NCBI GenBank assembly: GCA_026315105.1
Contig: CM048744.1
Span: 979,159,721 to 979,223,720 of the forward strand
From: Locusta migratoria
Lineage: Eukaryota > Arthropoda > Insecta > Orthoptera > Acrididae
Direction: 5' to 3'
DNA: 64,000 nucleotides
The position numbers and the translations under genes were made by a program. Positions 11,281-22,224 of this stretch are shown here, piece by piece (within the stretch, counting starts at the first letter, position 1; every line of letters begins with the position of its first letter). The notes beneath the pieces were generated by a model. That model was not told the DNA's origin. It saw nothing but the letters and a program-made list of their open reading frames with translations, and ran no database searches.

Positions 11281-12490
11281 TAAAATTGCCCAGAAACTGT
11301 GGCACAGCAGAAGATATTTATCAGCTTTATGCTTTCCTTGAATGAAATCTAGTTGTGTACATAAGTCTCTGTGTGGCAAGGTGAAACGTCTGCCTTTAAA
11401 AGATTGTGGCTGAGTGTGAACAGTGACTCACTGTGTACTGAAATTTACAGGAGCAGTACTGTCCCTGTAGATGTGTAGATCAGGGGTTTTTGTTAGACAG
11501 CTTGGTGAGCACAAGGATTGAGTATGTAGTACAAAGTGAAGTATTTTATCCATTTCAGCAACTGTTCAGATTATAAATTAATAAAATGCAGCAACCAGTT
11601 GCTTGTGCTTATTTATTTTTAACAACCGGTTTCAGGCGCTGGAGTGCTCTTCTGGTCTCTATACAGACTAATACGTGCATTGGTATACAGTAAAGGCTAT
11701 AAAATGTACAAAAGTCAGTTACAGAAATTTGAAGCAGTTTTGAACCAAATTTGAATTTTGAATAAATTTAATTATGTGACTGAACTGTAATGTAATCCTT
11801 CCTGTATTTCCTCCCTCCCCCCTCAGGTTGTAACTACCCCAAGGTCGGAAACCACTGGCCTAGAGACATGCATTAGGGACTAGAAACAGTCTGTGCATAC
11901 TACTGTCATGTTTTGATCTCTTGTGGATCCATTTTTTATTACTAGCAGTGTATGGGCTTGTCATTTCGTCAGGTTTATTTTGCTGCTGAATACTTATTTG
12001 ATTTGCTGTAATTAAATGGATGGTGTTCACAATGTTGCAATGTAAGCCGTTTCCATTGAAGGACACTAAAACATTTTATGTATGTATTGATTTATTTATG
12101 TTCAAGAAGCAGTGCTTTGCTTTCGCAGAGCATGCTGATGGTGGGTTGAAAATATGACAATGAGAATATGATTTTGCCACAGTAAAAGGCGAGGAGCAAA
12201 CACATGACAACTAAGATATTCATTGTAAATTACCAGATAATTATCAAAACCAGTCACCTTGCCTAAATAAATAAAATGATCATGATATATTGTTTATCAT
12301 ATTCAGCATCTGCACCACTTGGAACACTGTTAGCTACCTGGTATATTTTTCATACTTTATGCATAAAGTACTTGCTTCCATACGAAGATATTACAATTAT
12401 TGTTAGTTTAGTATTTATTATTGATATACTAAAAACTAGCTGTTTAAGTTATTTATTTTCAAAGGAAAGTAAAATTTTTACTCCTTGCAG
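11281..12490. other. Intron upstream of the first recognised Efa6 exon
   Basis: Mostly unrecognised. About 11600-11665 contains, on the minus strand, a motif AGAAGAGC - spacer - GCCTGAAACCGGTTGTT followed by AAATAAATAAG. It resembles a plus-strand segment at about 59025-59100 (GATGCTC - GAAACCGGTT - AATAAATAA) and may be a degraded member of a short repeat family with a hammerhead-like end. The acceptor TTGCAG ends at 12490. Confidence 0.45.
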
Positions 12491-12735
12491 GAACTCCGAG
12501 AATCGGAAGATGAACTTACAACTCTGAGTGAAGATGCTACAGCATTAACAGCTGTTACAAACAAGGCTGTATCACCACCACTGTCATCAGAGGACGAAAG
12601 TGACATTGAAAGCCTCCATAGCTTTCACTACAGCCCAAAGGCAGTCGATATACCATCTGCAATTCGTCTCGCTAAGAGGTTATACATGCTAGATGGATTC
12701 AAAAAATCGGATGTATCTAGACACCTCAGCAAAAA
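12491..12735 (+). CDS. Efa6: Efa6/PSD exon A: acidic linker and start of Sec7 domain
   Basis: This exon encodes about 82 residues of an Arf6 guanine-nucleotide exchange factor. The first half is acidic and Ser-rich (SSEDESDIESLHSF). The second half, VDIPSAIRLAKRLYMLDGF, is the conserved entry into the EFA6/PSD Sec7 domain and ends SDVSRHLSK. The family activates Arf6 at the plasma membrane, coupling membrane traffic to cortical actin. The 5' border is AG at 12490 (TTGCAG) and the 3' border is GT at 12736. The exon starts in phase 0 and ends in phase 2: AA joins to C of the next exon to give Asn, making the family-typical HLSKNN. In-frame stops upstream of the acceptor and the need for an N-terminus imply further 5' exons that I could not identify. 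Recognition rests on remembered family similarity, not on a search. Confidence 0.93.
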
Positions 12736-12974
12736 GTGAGTTGCTCTCAAATTTTAATACTGGACTCTCTTATATTTCATCTTTTGAATGAAAAAAAAAA
12801 AAAAAAAAAAAAAAAAGAATAAATTTTCTACGTTGCAGAAGGGGGGGAGGAGAAATCACTTATTGGCACTATCACCAGTTAAATTTAAGTGACTGCTATA
12901 AGTTAATTGAAGGAAGACTAAAGGCTCCAATAGGCAAATGTGTGAAAGTCAATTTGTAATTCAGTAAAAGGAGG
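12736..12974. other. Start of the first visible Efa6 intron
   Basis: The donor is AAAAA|GTGAGT. A poly-A tract of about 26 lies at 12790-12816. No other feature was recognised before Penelope debris begins. Confidence 0.5.
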
Positions 12975-12990
12975 TGGGGTAGCATTGTAT

Positions 12991-13059
<69 letters not shown>

Positions 13060-13380
13060 CGTGCGTGCGTGTGTTTATTTATTTCAAAAATAAATAAATA
13101 AAAAAAATAAAAAAAATGAGTGGCATACAGTTGGAAGAGGAACAAATTGGAATGACCTATGGGATAGGGAGGAGGAGGAGGAGGAGGAGAGGGGCTGGGG
13201 TAGACTATTAGGCATTGGGTTTAGGGATGAGAAGTTATCTTGGATTGAAGCCAGGCTGATTTTGGTGACCGCAGAATATATTATACAAACAACTCCCATT
13301 TGCTCTGTTCAGAAGAGCTGATGGTGGTGCGTTGGATCCAGATAGCTTGGGTTGTAAAGTAATCATTGAAATCAAGTCGT
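12975..13380 (-). mobile_element. Penelope-like 3' fragment with (TG)n
   Basis: Read on the minus strand, about 13290-13375 encodes the end of the Penelope GIY-YIG region (compare + wording AGAAGAGCTGATGGTGGTGC with AGAAAAGCTGGTGGTGGG at 24160). It is followed by the 3' untranslated part, a GGA-repeat stretch, and a long (TG)n run on + (12992-13072, with GC interruptions at its end). It is truncated and heavily mutated. Confidence 0.6.
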
Positions 13381-14035
13381 TTTTTTTAGATTAGAAAATA
13401 AGTCACAAAAAGTTATAAATCATTTTTGTTAATAACTTAAGGCTGAAGTAGAAGTTATAAAATGCTAACTGACCTGAACAAGAAAAGCATTTATGAAAAC
13501 AAGAATGTGTGTTGGGAAATGTTTTCTGAAGGTTTATGTTTGGATTGTTGCCTTGTGTAAGAGTGAAACATCAATAACGTCTTAAGACAAGAAGAGGGTA
13601 GGTAGAGCTCACACAAAAAGTTCGGGCCTGTGTGCAGAAACACATTCATGAGTTGTACAGAGGGCAAGTCCATTCCTTTGTTTCTGAGGGGCGGCTGGCT
13701 CAACTGTACCCTGTGACCAGTAGGCAACATGCACCTGAGGCGGCCGCTCCTCCAAAACAAAAGAATGGAGTTGCCCAGTGCCCAAGTTGAGCAGGCGGTG
13801 GCCACGACTTCTTGCACAAGCTACACGTTTCAAATGTGGTGATACAGAAGAATGTTGAAAAATTTGTGAATAGATAATGGGCTAGTTTGATAAGTCTTCT
13901 GTGGAAGGATAAGATACTTTGCTGTCCTTTCATGGTTGATAAACTTGATTTTGCAAAGGATCACATAAATAATTACATCAGTGTGCAGCTTAACAGTTAA
14001 ACATTGATAGCCAGTTGATAGCTAAATGTGTTAAC
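13381..14035. other. Unrecognised stretch before a mariner relic
   Basis: It contains a GC-richer patch around 13615-13810, including GCGGCCGC at about 13740, with overlapping short frames on the minus strand that resemble nothing known. It may include the 5' untranslated part of the mariner element, but its terminal inverted repeat was not located. Confidence 0.35.
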
Positions 14036-14039
14036 TGCG

Positions 14040-14965
14040 AATGAAAATGGAGAAACAGAGTTTCGTGCCGTTGTTAAATATTTTTATTTGAAGGGCTGGA
14101 TTGCCACATCAATCAAAAATGGAATTCGATGAAGTTCATGACTGCCTTTCACAATCATTGAAGTTTATTTACTTTTGGATTAATAAATTTAAATATACAC
14201 GGACAATCACTGAAAACTAAGTGTGCTCTGGCGGTTCAATTGAGCTCACAATAAAGGAAAACATTAACAAAATCAGTTCATTGGTAATGTAAGACTGCAG
14301 AATACTAATTATGTGATTGTAGGCATATGAACTAAGGGAGTACATAATACCTACACAAACAATAGGCCATGAAGAAAATTGGTGCAAGGTTGGTGCTGTG
14401 ATTGGTTACAGTCAACCAAAGCAGCATCTGGCACAACATTTCAACACTATGTCTAGTGATATTTCATTTTAATTTGTAACACTTTATTGCCAGTTTATGA
14501 CTGATGACAAAACCTGGATTTACACCACAGTCAAAATGACTGGATATTGGTTGCTGAAAATGCTCTGACAAAAGCAAAGACCATTTTGTTTCCTGGTGAG
14601 GTGAAGGCCATTGTTTTTTGGAATTTCCAAGAAATAATTAACATAGACACTCCTGTGCTTGGATTGTTTGAAAGTTTTGTTGCTGGGAAAAGACCAAGGT
14701 TAGCATAATGAAAGGGCTTGAATTGACCTTTGAATTTGTCCTTATTCACCCCATTAGCCCTAAATGACTTCTCCTTATATTTCATAACTTGAAATATTGT
14801 CTTATTGGGAAGAAATTATCATCAATTAAAAAATGAATTTTTGCAGTCAGAAATTACTTTGCAGAGTTCAACAGAACATATTTTCCTGCTATGATGAGAA
14901 AGCTGAAGGCTTGGGGCACCAACTGTATATCCCTCAAAGGCTACAATATTGATAAGTAAAGTGTA
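14040..14965 (+). pseudogene. Tc1/mariner transposase relic
   Basis: Pieces in shifting frames follow the order of a mariner-type transposase. An N-terminal helix-turn-helix-like segment EFRAVVKYFYLKGWIA lies at about 14060. A segment reading MKKIGARLV lies near 14370. The first catalytic-Asp region reads MTDDKTWIY at about 14497, like the MTGDETWI motif. A segment KAIVFWNF follows at about 14608. The C-terminal segment NYFAEFNRTYF, then a Trp/Cys-containing end and KGYNIDK, lies at about 14850-14960. At least three frame changes and several stops make it non-functional. Terminal inverted repeats and TA duplications were not pinned down. It lies in an Efa6 intron, sense to the gene. Confidence 0.7.
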
Positions 14966-15039
14966 TTAACCAGCTTTCTCTCATAATGAGGTGGAACTGA
15001 ATTTAATTCTGTGAAAAACATGAGATTAATGGCATAGTG

Positions 15040-15770
15040 TGACTGACTGAAAAGTTCAGTTTATAGGACGGACCCTGAGGAATCATTGAATTGCAGATTT
15101 GATAATGAAAGGAAATCAATGCTTGAATACAGTAAGCAGGTCGCAAGTGGATGTAAGTTGCATTAGTTATGCAAAGATCAAGAGACATTTTGGAGATAAG
15201 TCGGAGAGAGGGTAAAAGTGACAGGAACTTGGTCATTGGATGTTTTAATAGATCTCGTGGCTCAGAAGCAGCAGTAGTGTCAGATCATCTTACAGAAAAC
15301 TTTGAAAATATTTTGTGTAAATTTCCTAGTTATATTATAGCTTTATGTGGAGATTTTTACTTAGTATATATAGACTGGGAGATTCAAATTTTTAAAGACC
15401 AGTGGCAGAGATGGAGAATCAAGTGTAAGGATTGTTAATGTTGTATCCAAAAATTACTGGAACCATTAAATAAAGAAACTGCTTGGGGAGATAACATATT
15501 AGACCTGCTGATGACAAACAGACCCAAACTTTTCGTCTTGGGTAGTTTAGAACAGGTAATCTGTGCTCACTAGATCATTACACCATCAGCGAATGCAGCT
15601 ATAAAAAGGAATATCAAGAAAGGTGGGGAAGTCTTTCTGTTAAGCAAAAGTGACATGGGACAGATTTCAGAATGCTTGCCAGCTGATTATGTTGAACAGC
15701 AGTGGAAAAAGTACAAGCATAGTAAAAACTGTGTTTAAATAATAAAACTATGAGAGATGGGACATTTCCA
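15040..15770 (+). mobile_element. LINE endonuclease fragment (Jockey-like)
   Basis: Frames include RTDPEESLNCRFDN (about 15068), ALCGDFYLVYIDWE (about 15335), the GDFN-box region of an APE-type endonuclease with Asn replaced by Tyr, and a segment reading like 'DNILDLLMTNRP' (about 15500). The order matches the middle to end of the endonuclease in Jockey-like LINEs. No reverse transcriptase follows before a CT-rich tract. Confidence 0.65.
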
Positions 15771-15779
15771 CCATTGTTT

Positions 15780-15930
15780 AACAAGTGATCTCTTTTTCCT
15801 CTTCCTCCCTCTGTCTCTCTCTTTTCCTTGTCCCCCCCTCTCTCTCCCTTTATTTTCGCCTCCTCCCCCTCTCTCTCCTCTACTCCTCCTCCTCCTCCTC
15901 CTCCTCCTCCTCTCCCCCCTCCCCCCCAGC
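15780..15930. repeat. CT/CTC-rich low-complexity tract
   Basis: A pyrimidine-rich tract with a (CTC)n core at about 15885-15913 and poly-C at its end. It makes long but meaningless Pro/Leu- and Gly/Arg-rich open frames on both strands. Confidence 0.9.
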
Positions 15931-17240
15931 AAGGGCTCAGCATTAATTTGCAGAGTACGGGCTTGGCGAACCTGGGGTCCTGAGCCGTGGGATGTGTCGC
16001 ACCAACAGTCCGCCACACTGTAAGCTCTTTGCATGCTTTAACAAACATCGTTTGGTGCATTGGTGGAACCGTGTATGTTTTAGAGCCCAGGGATCTTGGC
16101 TTAATCGTTCGGGTCACGAGGATGGTACAAACCACTATATAAAAAAAAAAAAAACCTCAATCTCAAGATATGCTAAGCACAAAGGAGATGAATGGCTGTT
16201 GAGGATGAACTTTCGTTAGCGAGCAACATCTAAGGGACCTGCTGCACTTAAGTTGTTAAGGCTTACCCAGGCAAGCAGGCTCTGCCTGGGTGGATGTATA
16301 GATCCCTACGACCAGGATCAAGTGAGCAAATCATAGCTTCGCCGAACCAAATTTAATGCTGCGTCATATGACGCCCAAGTGTTTCCTTCCATGGCCACAC
16401 CATGGGAAGAATGCAGTGCCTATCAAAAAGGCGAGACAGGTCTGGTCGTTCAGTGGTTTTTGTTGGGACCTCAGGGCACATTGGCATTCCTGGCAATGAA
16501 CAGGTAGATCGGTTGGCCAAACAGGCCACCTCCTCACGCCCCCTTGAAACTGGTCTCGTGGAAACGGACCTTAGGTGAACGCTGGACTGGAAGGTGTGAG
16601 ACACCTGGAGTTTGAAATGGTCTGCACTGAGTGTGCAAAACAAGTTTTGCATGATCAAATCAACCACAGCCACATGGACACTTCACTGAGGCCCAATCGT
16701 CGAGATTCCGTTGTGCTATGCCGTCTCCATATTGGGCATACTTGGCTGACTCACGGCTATTTACTTTGCCGTGTGCCACTGCCCATGTGTGGCTGTGGTG
16801 TTGCTTTGACAGTAGTTCATCTCCTGATGGACTGTAATGTTTTAGCCCCCTTGCAGCAGTCTATTAACCTCCCACCTACCCTATCCTTAGTGCTAGGGGA
16901 CGATGCCTCCACAGTGTTACGTTCTATCCATGCAGCCGGTTTTTACCATTCCATTTAATGGAGGGTGCTTTATCCTGACTTTAAATTATTTTTTAGTGTT
17001 TTATGTCTTTATCCCATTGATCAGCCAGCCACGGATTTATGTTATCAAACTTTAGTATGATTGAATGCTCTGTTTATCTGTTTTATTTCCTCTGTTTGTG
17101 CTGTTGGTGAAAGTTCATCGTTGACATGTACTCCTCTTGCTTATTCATTCTGTGTGTTCAGGTCCATACTACCATTGTTTCCACTCTGCTGCACAATCTT
17201 TGCTAGGAACGGGGGACTGATGACCAAGTAGTTTAGTCCC
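15931..17240 (+). mobile_element. LINE 3' part with RNase H domain (I/R1-like group)
   Basis: At about 16465-16570 the frame reads GHIGIPGNEQVDRLAKQA, the final conserved block of a retrotransposon RNase H (the His and 'GN..AD.LA' motif, here with V for A). After a shift, 16575-16958 reads RRDSVVLCRLHIGHTWLTHG, then CGCGVALTVVHLLMDC: the post-RNase H tail with a Cys/His zinc-knuckle-like end seen in I-type LINEs. The 3' UTR ends with ACCAAGTAGTTTAGTCCCCT before an A-rich/CCT-repeat tail (about 17220-17300). It is 5' truncated and has several stops. The region 15931-16340 is assigned only by continuity. Confidence 0.7.
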
Positions 17241-17257
17241 CTTTAAACAACAACAAG

Positions 17258-17345
17258 AACCACCTCCTCCTCCTCCTCCTCCTCCTCCTCCTCATCATCA
17301 TCATCCTCTGTCATCGCCTCCTCCATCTCCTCCTCTCCCCCCCTC
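17258..17345. repeat. (CCT)n and (CAT)n low-complexity tract
   Basis: A CTC/CCT triplet run followed by CAT triplets directly after the LINE 3' end. It may have grown from the LINE tail. Confidence 0.85.
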
Positions 17346-17799
17346 TAACACCAATCCATCCCCTTGCCAGCTCTCTGCCAATCTTAATCCGTGCTTTCTC
17401 TTTCTGTTTATCCCATCCCTTGAAAAATTTCAGTATCTGTCAAATTGGTGATGACCGGTCAAATGGTGTCACAATCTGGATTAGGATACCCTTGACACAT
17501 ACCATGTGAAATCTTAAGTAGACATGGTGATGTTTTCCTTGATTTAAAGGTCAAGTAGATTGGTCTCGGAATCTAATGTAAAGTTCCCTCTGCTGTTACC
17601 ATGCAAATTATTATGTAGCCATTGCCATTACTCTTGTTTTGAAGTTTTTGTGCATTCTAATTAACAGTATGGCAGTGCATAAAATATGAATCTGAATCGA
17701 AGTGGCGATAACCCTCTTACAAAATTACAGATTTTGATTTTTTAATTTTCCAACTCTTCCTTCGTGTGTTCCATATTACTTTTTCTAAACAACCCTTGC

Positions 17800-17842
<43 letters not shown>

Positions 17843-18035
17843 GAAATTATATATTATTGAAATCGGTGTAGCCATTTCTGTATGTTAGTGAAACAATTGC
17901 CTCACAATATGTCTCACGTAAATTTGGAAGAAATGTGAATTTTGAAATAAATTGGAGCATCAAGGAGATGTCCTAAATGGAATATAATTATAATTGTGTG
18001 TGACTCAGTGACCTAGTGAAAGTCCTTTTGATTGA
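17346..18035. other. Intronic stretch with an (AAT)n microsatellite
   Basis: No gene is present. About 14 ATA/AAT units occupy 17800-17840. The remainder is unrecognised. Confidence 0.5.
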
Positions 18036-18039
18036 ATGT

Positions 18040-18290
18040 GACTTAGGCACCTAAAATGTCCCTAAACTGCCCCAATTATCCATCCAGAAAAAGTGAACCT
18101 ACAGTTTAATGTAGTTGCTAACCACTACAGTTTAATGTAGTTGCTAACCACATGTCATTTCTGGTGACTTCTTGCTCTTTGAGACATAAAGACTAAGTTA
18201 GAACTCAAAGTGAAAAGCGAGAGATCCCAGCAAGTTTTGAGCCCATGACCTTTAGCTTTCCAGCTAATAGAGACTTCAAACTTAAAGAGC
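18040..18290 (-). repeat. tRNA-derived SINE family S1, third copy
   Basis: It has the same layout as the copies at 6745 and 10940: an 'acctacagtttaatgtagttgctaaccac' block, here duplicated in tandem at about 18108-18152, a purine-rich middle, then the degraded tRNA-like end (AGTTTTGAGCCCATGACCTTTAG). The tandem duplication of a block of about 28 bases is private to this copy. Confidence 0.65.
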
Positions 18291-18794
18291 AGTGACAATT
18301 ATTCGATACTTGCCAAACCTAGATAAAAACATTCAATTTGCAATAAAAAAAACATTGAGTTTATTGATCGACATAAAAAGTGTCCTGCTTTTTAGTTGGA
18401 TGAAATCGCACACACTGTGCAAAATTTCATGAACCCTTTCGTGGCTACGAGGCCCACACTTGCTCTGCGCCCAGCGGCTGATGGCGGCTAGCGTGCTGGC
18501 TTCCTGACCGGCGGGCTGCTGACTCGGCCAGTGACTTCTGTAGGCTGCAGCACTGCAGGATAATTGCAGCCGCGACTTACGTATACAAATGTTCCGCTGA
18601 AAAACGCGGTACAAAATCAGTATTGCGTAATACGGCCAATGACAGAGAATCAACCGAGGCTTTTTGTTATACGTTCATCTGTGTTGACAAAAGGCTTCTT
18701 TAGAAAAATTATCCAAACCATTCTATTTGTCACTAATACATTCAAGATACATGGTGTCAGAGTATGCTGCTGCTAATCACAATTCTGACAATTT
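18291..18794. other. Intronic stretch with a GC-rich island
   Basis: About 18440-18560 is markedly GC-rich against its AT-rich surroundings (GCGCCCAGCGGCTGATGGCG and similar). No coding frame or known repeat was recognised. Confidence 0.35.
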
Positions 18795-19560
18795 TTACCG
18801 TAATCTATAAATATTATAAAAACATATGTATGTATTGCATCTCCTTCTAAACTACTTGACTGATATGAACCGTACTTGTTACACATATTTCTTAATATCA
18901 TGGAAGAATTGCTATGGGCGTAAGAATCATCTACGACAGATAATTCAGGAGATATGACATTTTGAACAATGTAATCGGCGAAAATTGCCACATTATGCGA
19001 TGGTTTTTCTAAACCAGTGGACCAACTTCAACCAGATTTGGTACAAATATTCTTTACTGTCGGAAAACAATCGCTATGGGAGTCGAAAAACCCTTCTGTG
19101 ACATAAAGTTAAGGAAATATGACATCATAAAACGCTGAGTCACAAGAGGCTTCCCCATCAGGCAATGTGGGGAAATAACGATGTTTTATACATCTACTAT
19201 TTGAGAATGAGAGCACTTGGCGACTTGGATAAATTTTAAAAATATTTTCAAACTTTATCAGAAACTTTTTTTGTGACAACCTCGGCGAAATGATGAAATG
19301 AAAGGAGGTTATAGATTATACTACCTTTTCGCTAAAAATATGGCATTCAGTATGATGTTAAGATTTATTATTTATACACAACGAATTGTATTTGCAAGTC
19401 ATTTTACACACATTACTCACATATACCACTGAATGTATATTCACAATTATAGCTTAGCATTGCACATAGTTCACAAAATACGAGGGCGTAAACAATAAGG
19501 TTCATGAAAAACCGATCTATCACGAATAAGGGTTCAATCTATTACGTCTTTACTAAAGTT
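18795..19560 (-). repeat. Family X repeat, copy 3
   Basis: Complement of the modules of copy 1: TCAGGAGATATGACAT at about 18945, CAACCAGATTTGGTACAAAT at about 19030, and a second module ending at about 19140. It shares with copy 1 the block around AATTTTAAAAATATTTTCAAAC and with copy 4 the 'catgaaaaaccg' end. Confidence 0.6.
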
Positions 19561-19639
19561 TCCTATCCTGATTTATGAGGCAGGTTTAGGATTGCCGCTG
19601 CCTGAGTGAATAACATTTTTATTTTTATGTTTTTATTTT

Positions 19640-20330
19640 ATTTTATATATACTCTTTAATTTTTTCGCTTTCCTTTTCTTGGCACGTACATCGTTACTGA
19701 AACAAGCTAATATTTCCTTAGTGTATGATTTTTTTCAAAACATGGCATCATGCAGAGAGCAACATCAGACTTTTTGCATTTAATGCATGTCATTTTTTTT
19801 GTTTTGAATTAGCAGTATAACATCTCTGGCAAATTGTTTTTTCTCTTTTGCTGCAAGGAACTCTGAATAATGTCCTTTATTTTCTATCGAAATGGTGTTT
19901 ACTGTTTTCGCATCTGCAGGATCTCAGTTTATCCATGAACTTAATCCAGTAAGTGGTCGATTAGTGCTAAATGGAATTTTGTCAGTGGCATCTTCTTTAT
20001 TTCGTAAATAGCTTTTTCGTTCAGCACACACAAGTCAGTTAACTGGAAAAATACTTTCTTGTACCATTTCATTGTCTTTCTGATGCACTGTACAAAACTT
20101 ATCATGACTGCCTTATGAAGAGCACCCATTGACTTATTGTAGTTGACTACACAAGAAGTTTTTATTTTTTCTGGCCCATTTAATGATCCTTTTCCTCTGT
20201 CTCAAAAAATCTGGTCCATTTACTGTGGAAAGTATTCCACTTCTTTATTGTCCATGCATTTTAGTGCTAACAGTTTCCACAGGACTTGAGCTTTATTTCC
20301 CTTTCTCAGTTTATCAGGCATCTGTGGTAA
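19640..20330 (-). pseudogene. piggyBac-like transposase relic, C-terminal half
   Basis: On the minus strand 19941-20129 reads MGALHKAVMISFVQCIRKTM then KWYKKVFFQLTDLCVLN, the region after the catalytic core in piggyBac transposases. After stops, about 19745-19800 reads MTCIKCKKSDVALCMMPCFE, a Cys/His pattern like the C-terminal cysteine-rich domain that binds transposon ends. Upstream pieces (about 20160-20320) fit the 'KWNTFHSKW' to 'VVNYNKSMGA' stretch with frame breaks. The N-terminal half is missing, cut off by a SINE tail at 20334. No TTAA-flanked ends were found. The piggyBac-like element at 917-2110 holds the complementary N-terminal part, but whether both are one family cannot be told. 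Confidence 0.72.
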
Positions 20331-20333
20331 TAT

Positions 20334-20400
20334 TTGTCAAGCTTAAGGGACTTAATTATGGGGTCATCAGTTGCTAAACTTACAAACTACTTATGAATAT
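20334..20400 (-). repeat. SINE S2 tail fragment
   Basis: AAGCTTAAGGGACTTAATTA then GGGGTCATCAGTTGCTAAAC and CTTACAAACTACTTATGAA match the body of the SINE at 55988-56180 almost word for word. The tRNA-like head is missing, so this is a fragment. Confidence 0.7.
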
Positions 20401-20812
20401 TGTTGAAACGAGATAGAATGGCTGGCCAGTACTCACCATTGTGCTGTACCGCCGATTGTAACACAAAATGAAAAAACAGAAAAAAAGGGGACAAAGAGAC
20501 AAGCTTTTGGAACAGAGTTCCTTCGTCAGGTGGGAGAGAAGGAAAGAAGAAAGGATGGGAACAGAAGGGAAAGGTGCTTCACGACCTAGGTCATGAAGGT
20601 GGTGTTTCGGGAGTGTGGACGTCAGAGATACTGCATGTATGTACTGAGCCAAGCCAGAGAGGATAAATATAACCAAAGAGGAAAGAACAAGTAGTAAAGA
20701 GAAGAGAAGAGAGTGAAATTAATGATGCTGAGGGGTGTAGGAGGGGCGGGGGGGGGGGGTGTCTAAAACGTTTTTCATAAACAGGGAAATATGGATGGAC
20801 GGACACACACAC

Positions 20813-20875
<63 letters not shown>

Positions 20876-20893
20876 GAGAGAGATAGAGAGAAT

Positions 20894-20943
<50 letters not shown>

Positions 20944-21095
20944 AGGAACGGATAATGAATAGGTGAGCTGAGGATGGAGGAAGGGGAGGGTTTAGCGTAG
21001 ATTTAGGCCAGGGGGGGTGGCAGGAGGAGGGGATATGTTAGAGGGCAAGTTCCCACCTCCGTAGCTCTGAGGGACTGGTGTTTGTTGGACAAACT
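20401..21095 (-). mobile_element. Penelope-like 3' end with CA and GA microsatellites
   Basis: Minus-strand order: the end of the GIY-YIG ORF at about 21000-21095 (+ wording GGCAAGTTCCCACCTCCGTA matches GGCTAGTTCCCATCTCCGGA at 34122), then 3' untranslated sequence with (GA)n and (CA)n on + (20804-20940), the block around 20580-20680, and finally the hammerhead-like core at 20501-20530 (minus CTGACGA - hairpin - AAAAGCTT). The coding part is a remnant only. Confidence 0.62.
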
Positions 21096-21364
21096 GGAAG
21101 CAGTTACTTTCTTAAAATATCTGGGAAGTAGGTGTAAGGGTGATTGAATGGAATGACCACATAAAATTAATTGTGGGTAAGGCAGATAGTACACTGGATT
21201 TGTTGGAAGAGTTCTTAGGAAGTATACTGTGATTCATTGGAAGAATTCTTAGGAAGTGTAGTTTATTGAATAGTCTATTGAAAAAGGAATACATTACAAA
21301 ATGCTCATTCAGCCAAAGCTAGAGTATTGCTCGGCAGTGTGGGTACTATACTACGTTCAGTTGA

Positions 21365-21433
<69 letters not shown>

Positions 21434-21447
21434 TTTGTGTGTGTGTG

Positions 21448-21531
<84 letters not shown>

Positions 21532-21930
21532 ACAATAAAAAGCAACATGCTTTGTTACAGGATTGTTTAGTAATTGCAAAAAATGATTGGGTTCCTGTCA
21601 AAGTTGAGTGTATACATTTCTTGAAGAGTCAACCAGTATATTACTATCTTTTACATATATCTTGTGAAAATACAAGAAGGATAAAATTAGAGAAAGTAGA
21701 GCCCACAGGGAGGCACACTAGCAATCTTATCTTTTTTTTCTTCCCTGCAACCCCGTGACTGGAATAGGAAAACAGGAAATGACTATGGTACACAAAGTAC
21801 CCTCCGCCACACACTGTGAAGAGGCTTGCAATTATGGATTTTGATGTAGAAGTTGATAAATTTTCTTTTCCAACCCTTGTGTCTTCCATCCAGATTTACA
21901 TACTTTGTATTTTCATGTAAGATAATTTAC
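21096..21930 (+). mobile_element. Jockey-like LINE 3' fragment split by GA/TG arrays
   Basis: Broken frames before 21360 read like the end of a reverse transcriptase ORF ('KYLG...WNDHIK', 'LLNSLLKKEYI', 'SQS*SIARQCG'). After the microsatellite block, 21700-21900 reads like the LINE 3' end, including AAGTACCCTCCGCCACACAC followed by GCTTGCA..TATGGAT, the tail wording also seen at about 28515. It is a 5' truncated dead copy. Confidence 0.6.
21369..21527. repeat. Compound (GA)n-(TG)n-(GA)n microsatellite
   Basis: About 31 GA units, then about 25 TG units with one TTG break, then about 22 GA units. It sits inside a LINE 3' fragment and produces long dipeptide-repeat open frames that are not genes. 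Confidence 0.97.
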
Positions 21931-22224
21931 TGAAAAGGTGGGGGAAAAAAAGAACTAGATTACTGGACCATGTAGGTTATTTTCATTTTGAAAGCATAAC
22001 TGGTCAAATTTTGCTGAGGACTGTAAGAGTTTCCTTATTGCATGTATGGCTTTTGTTGTAAGATAGGGTGATTTCATTACCTAATTGTGATTTTGGTTTA
22101 CTTAATATATGGTGAACATAAATGACTTATTGCATTTGTATCTTAGTTTCAGATTTATTATTAGCATCATCATTATCAGTATTATTCTATTTAGATTGCC
22201 TGAAAATATGTAAATCTTTTTCAG
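21931..22224. other. Intron immediately upstream of Efa6 exon B
   Basis: AT-rich sequence ending with the polypyrimidine tract and acceptor TCTTTTTCAG at 22215-22224. No other element was recognised. Confidence 0.6.

Noticed and set aside
15614..16135. 173-codon minus-strand frame with Gly/Glu-rich middle
   Set aside because: Created by the CTC-rich tract; the flanks belong to LINE sequence on the other strand.
19585..19615. GCCGCTGCC-containing segment as left end of the piggyBac relic
   Set aside because: It resembles the right end of the element at 917-2110 but is in the wrong orientation for the minus-strand relic and lacks TTAA.
21301..21601. Long open frames over GA/TG arrays (89-98 codons)
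   Set aside because: Pure dinucleotide-repeat translations open in several frames on both strands; no gene.
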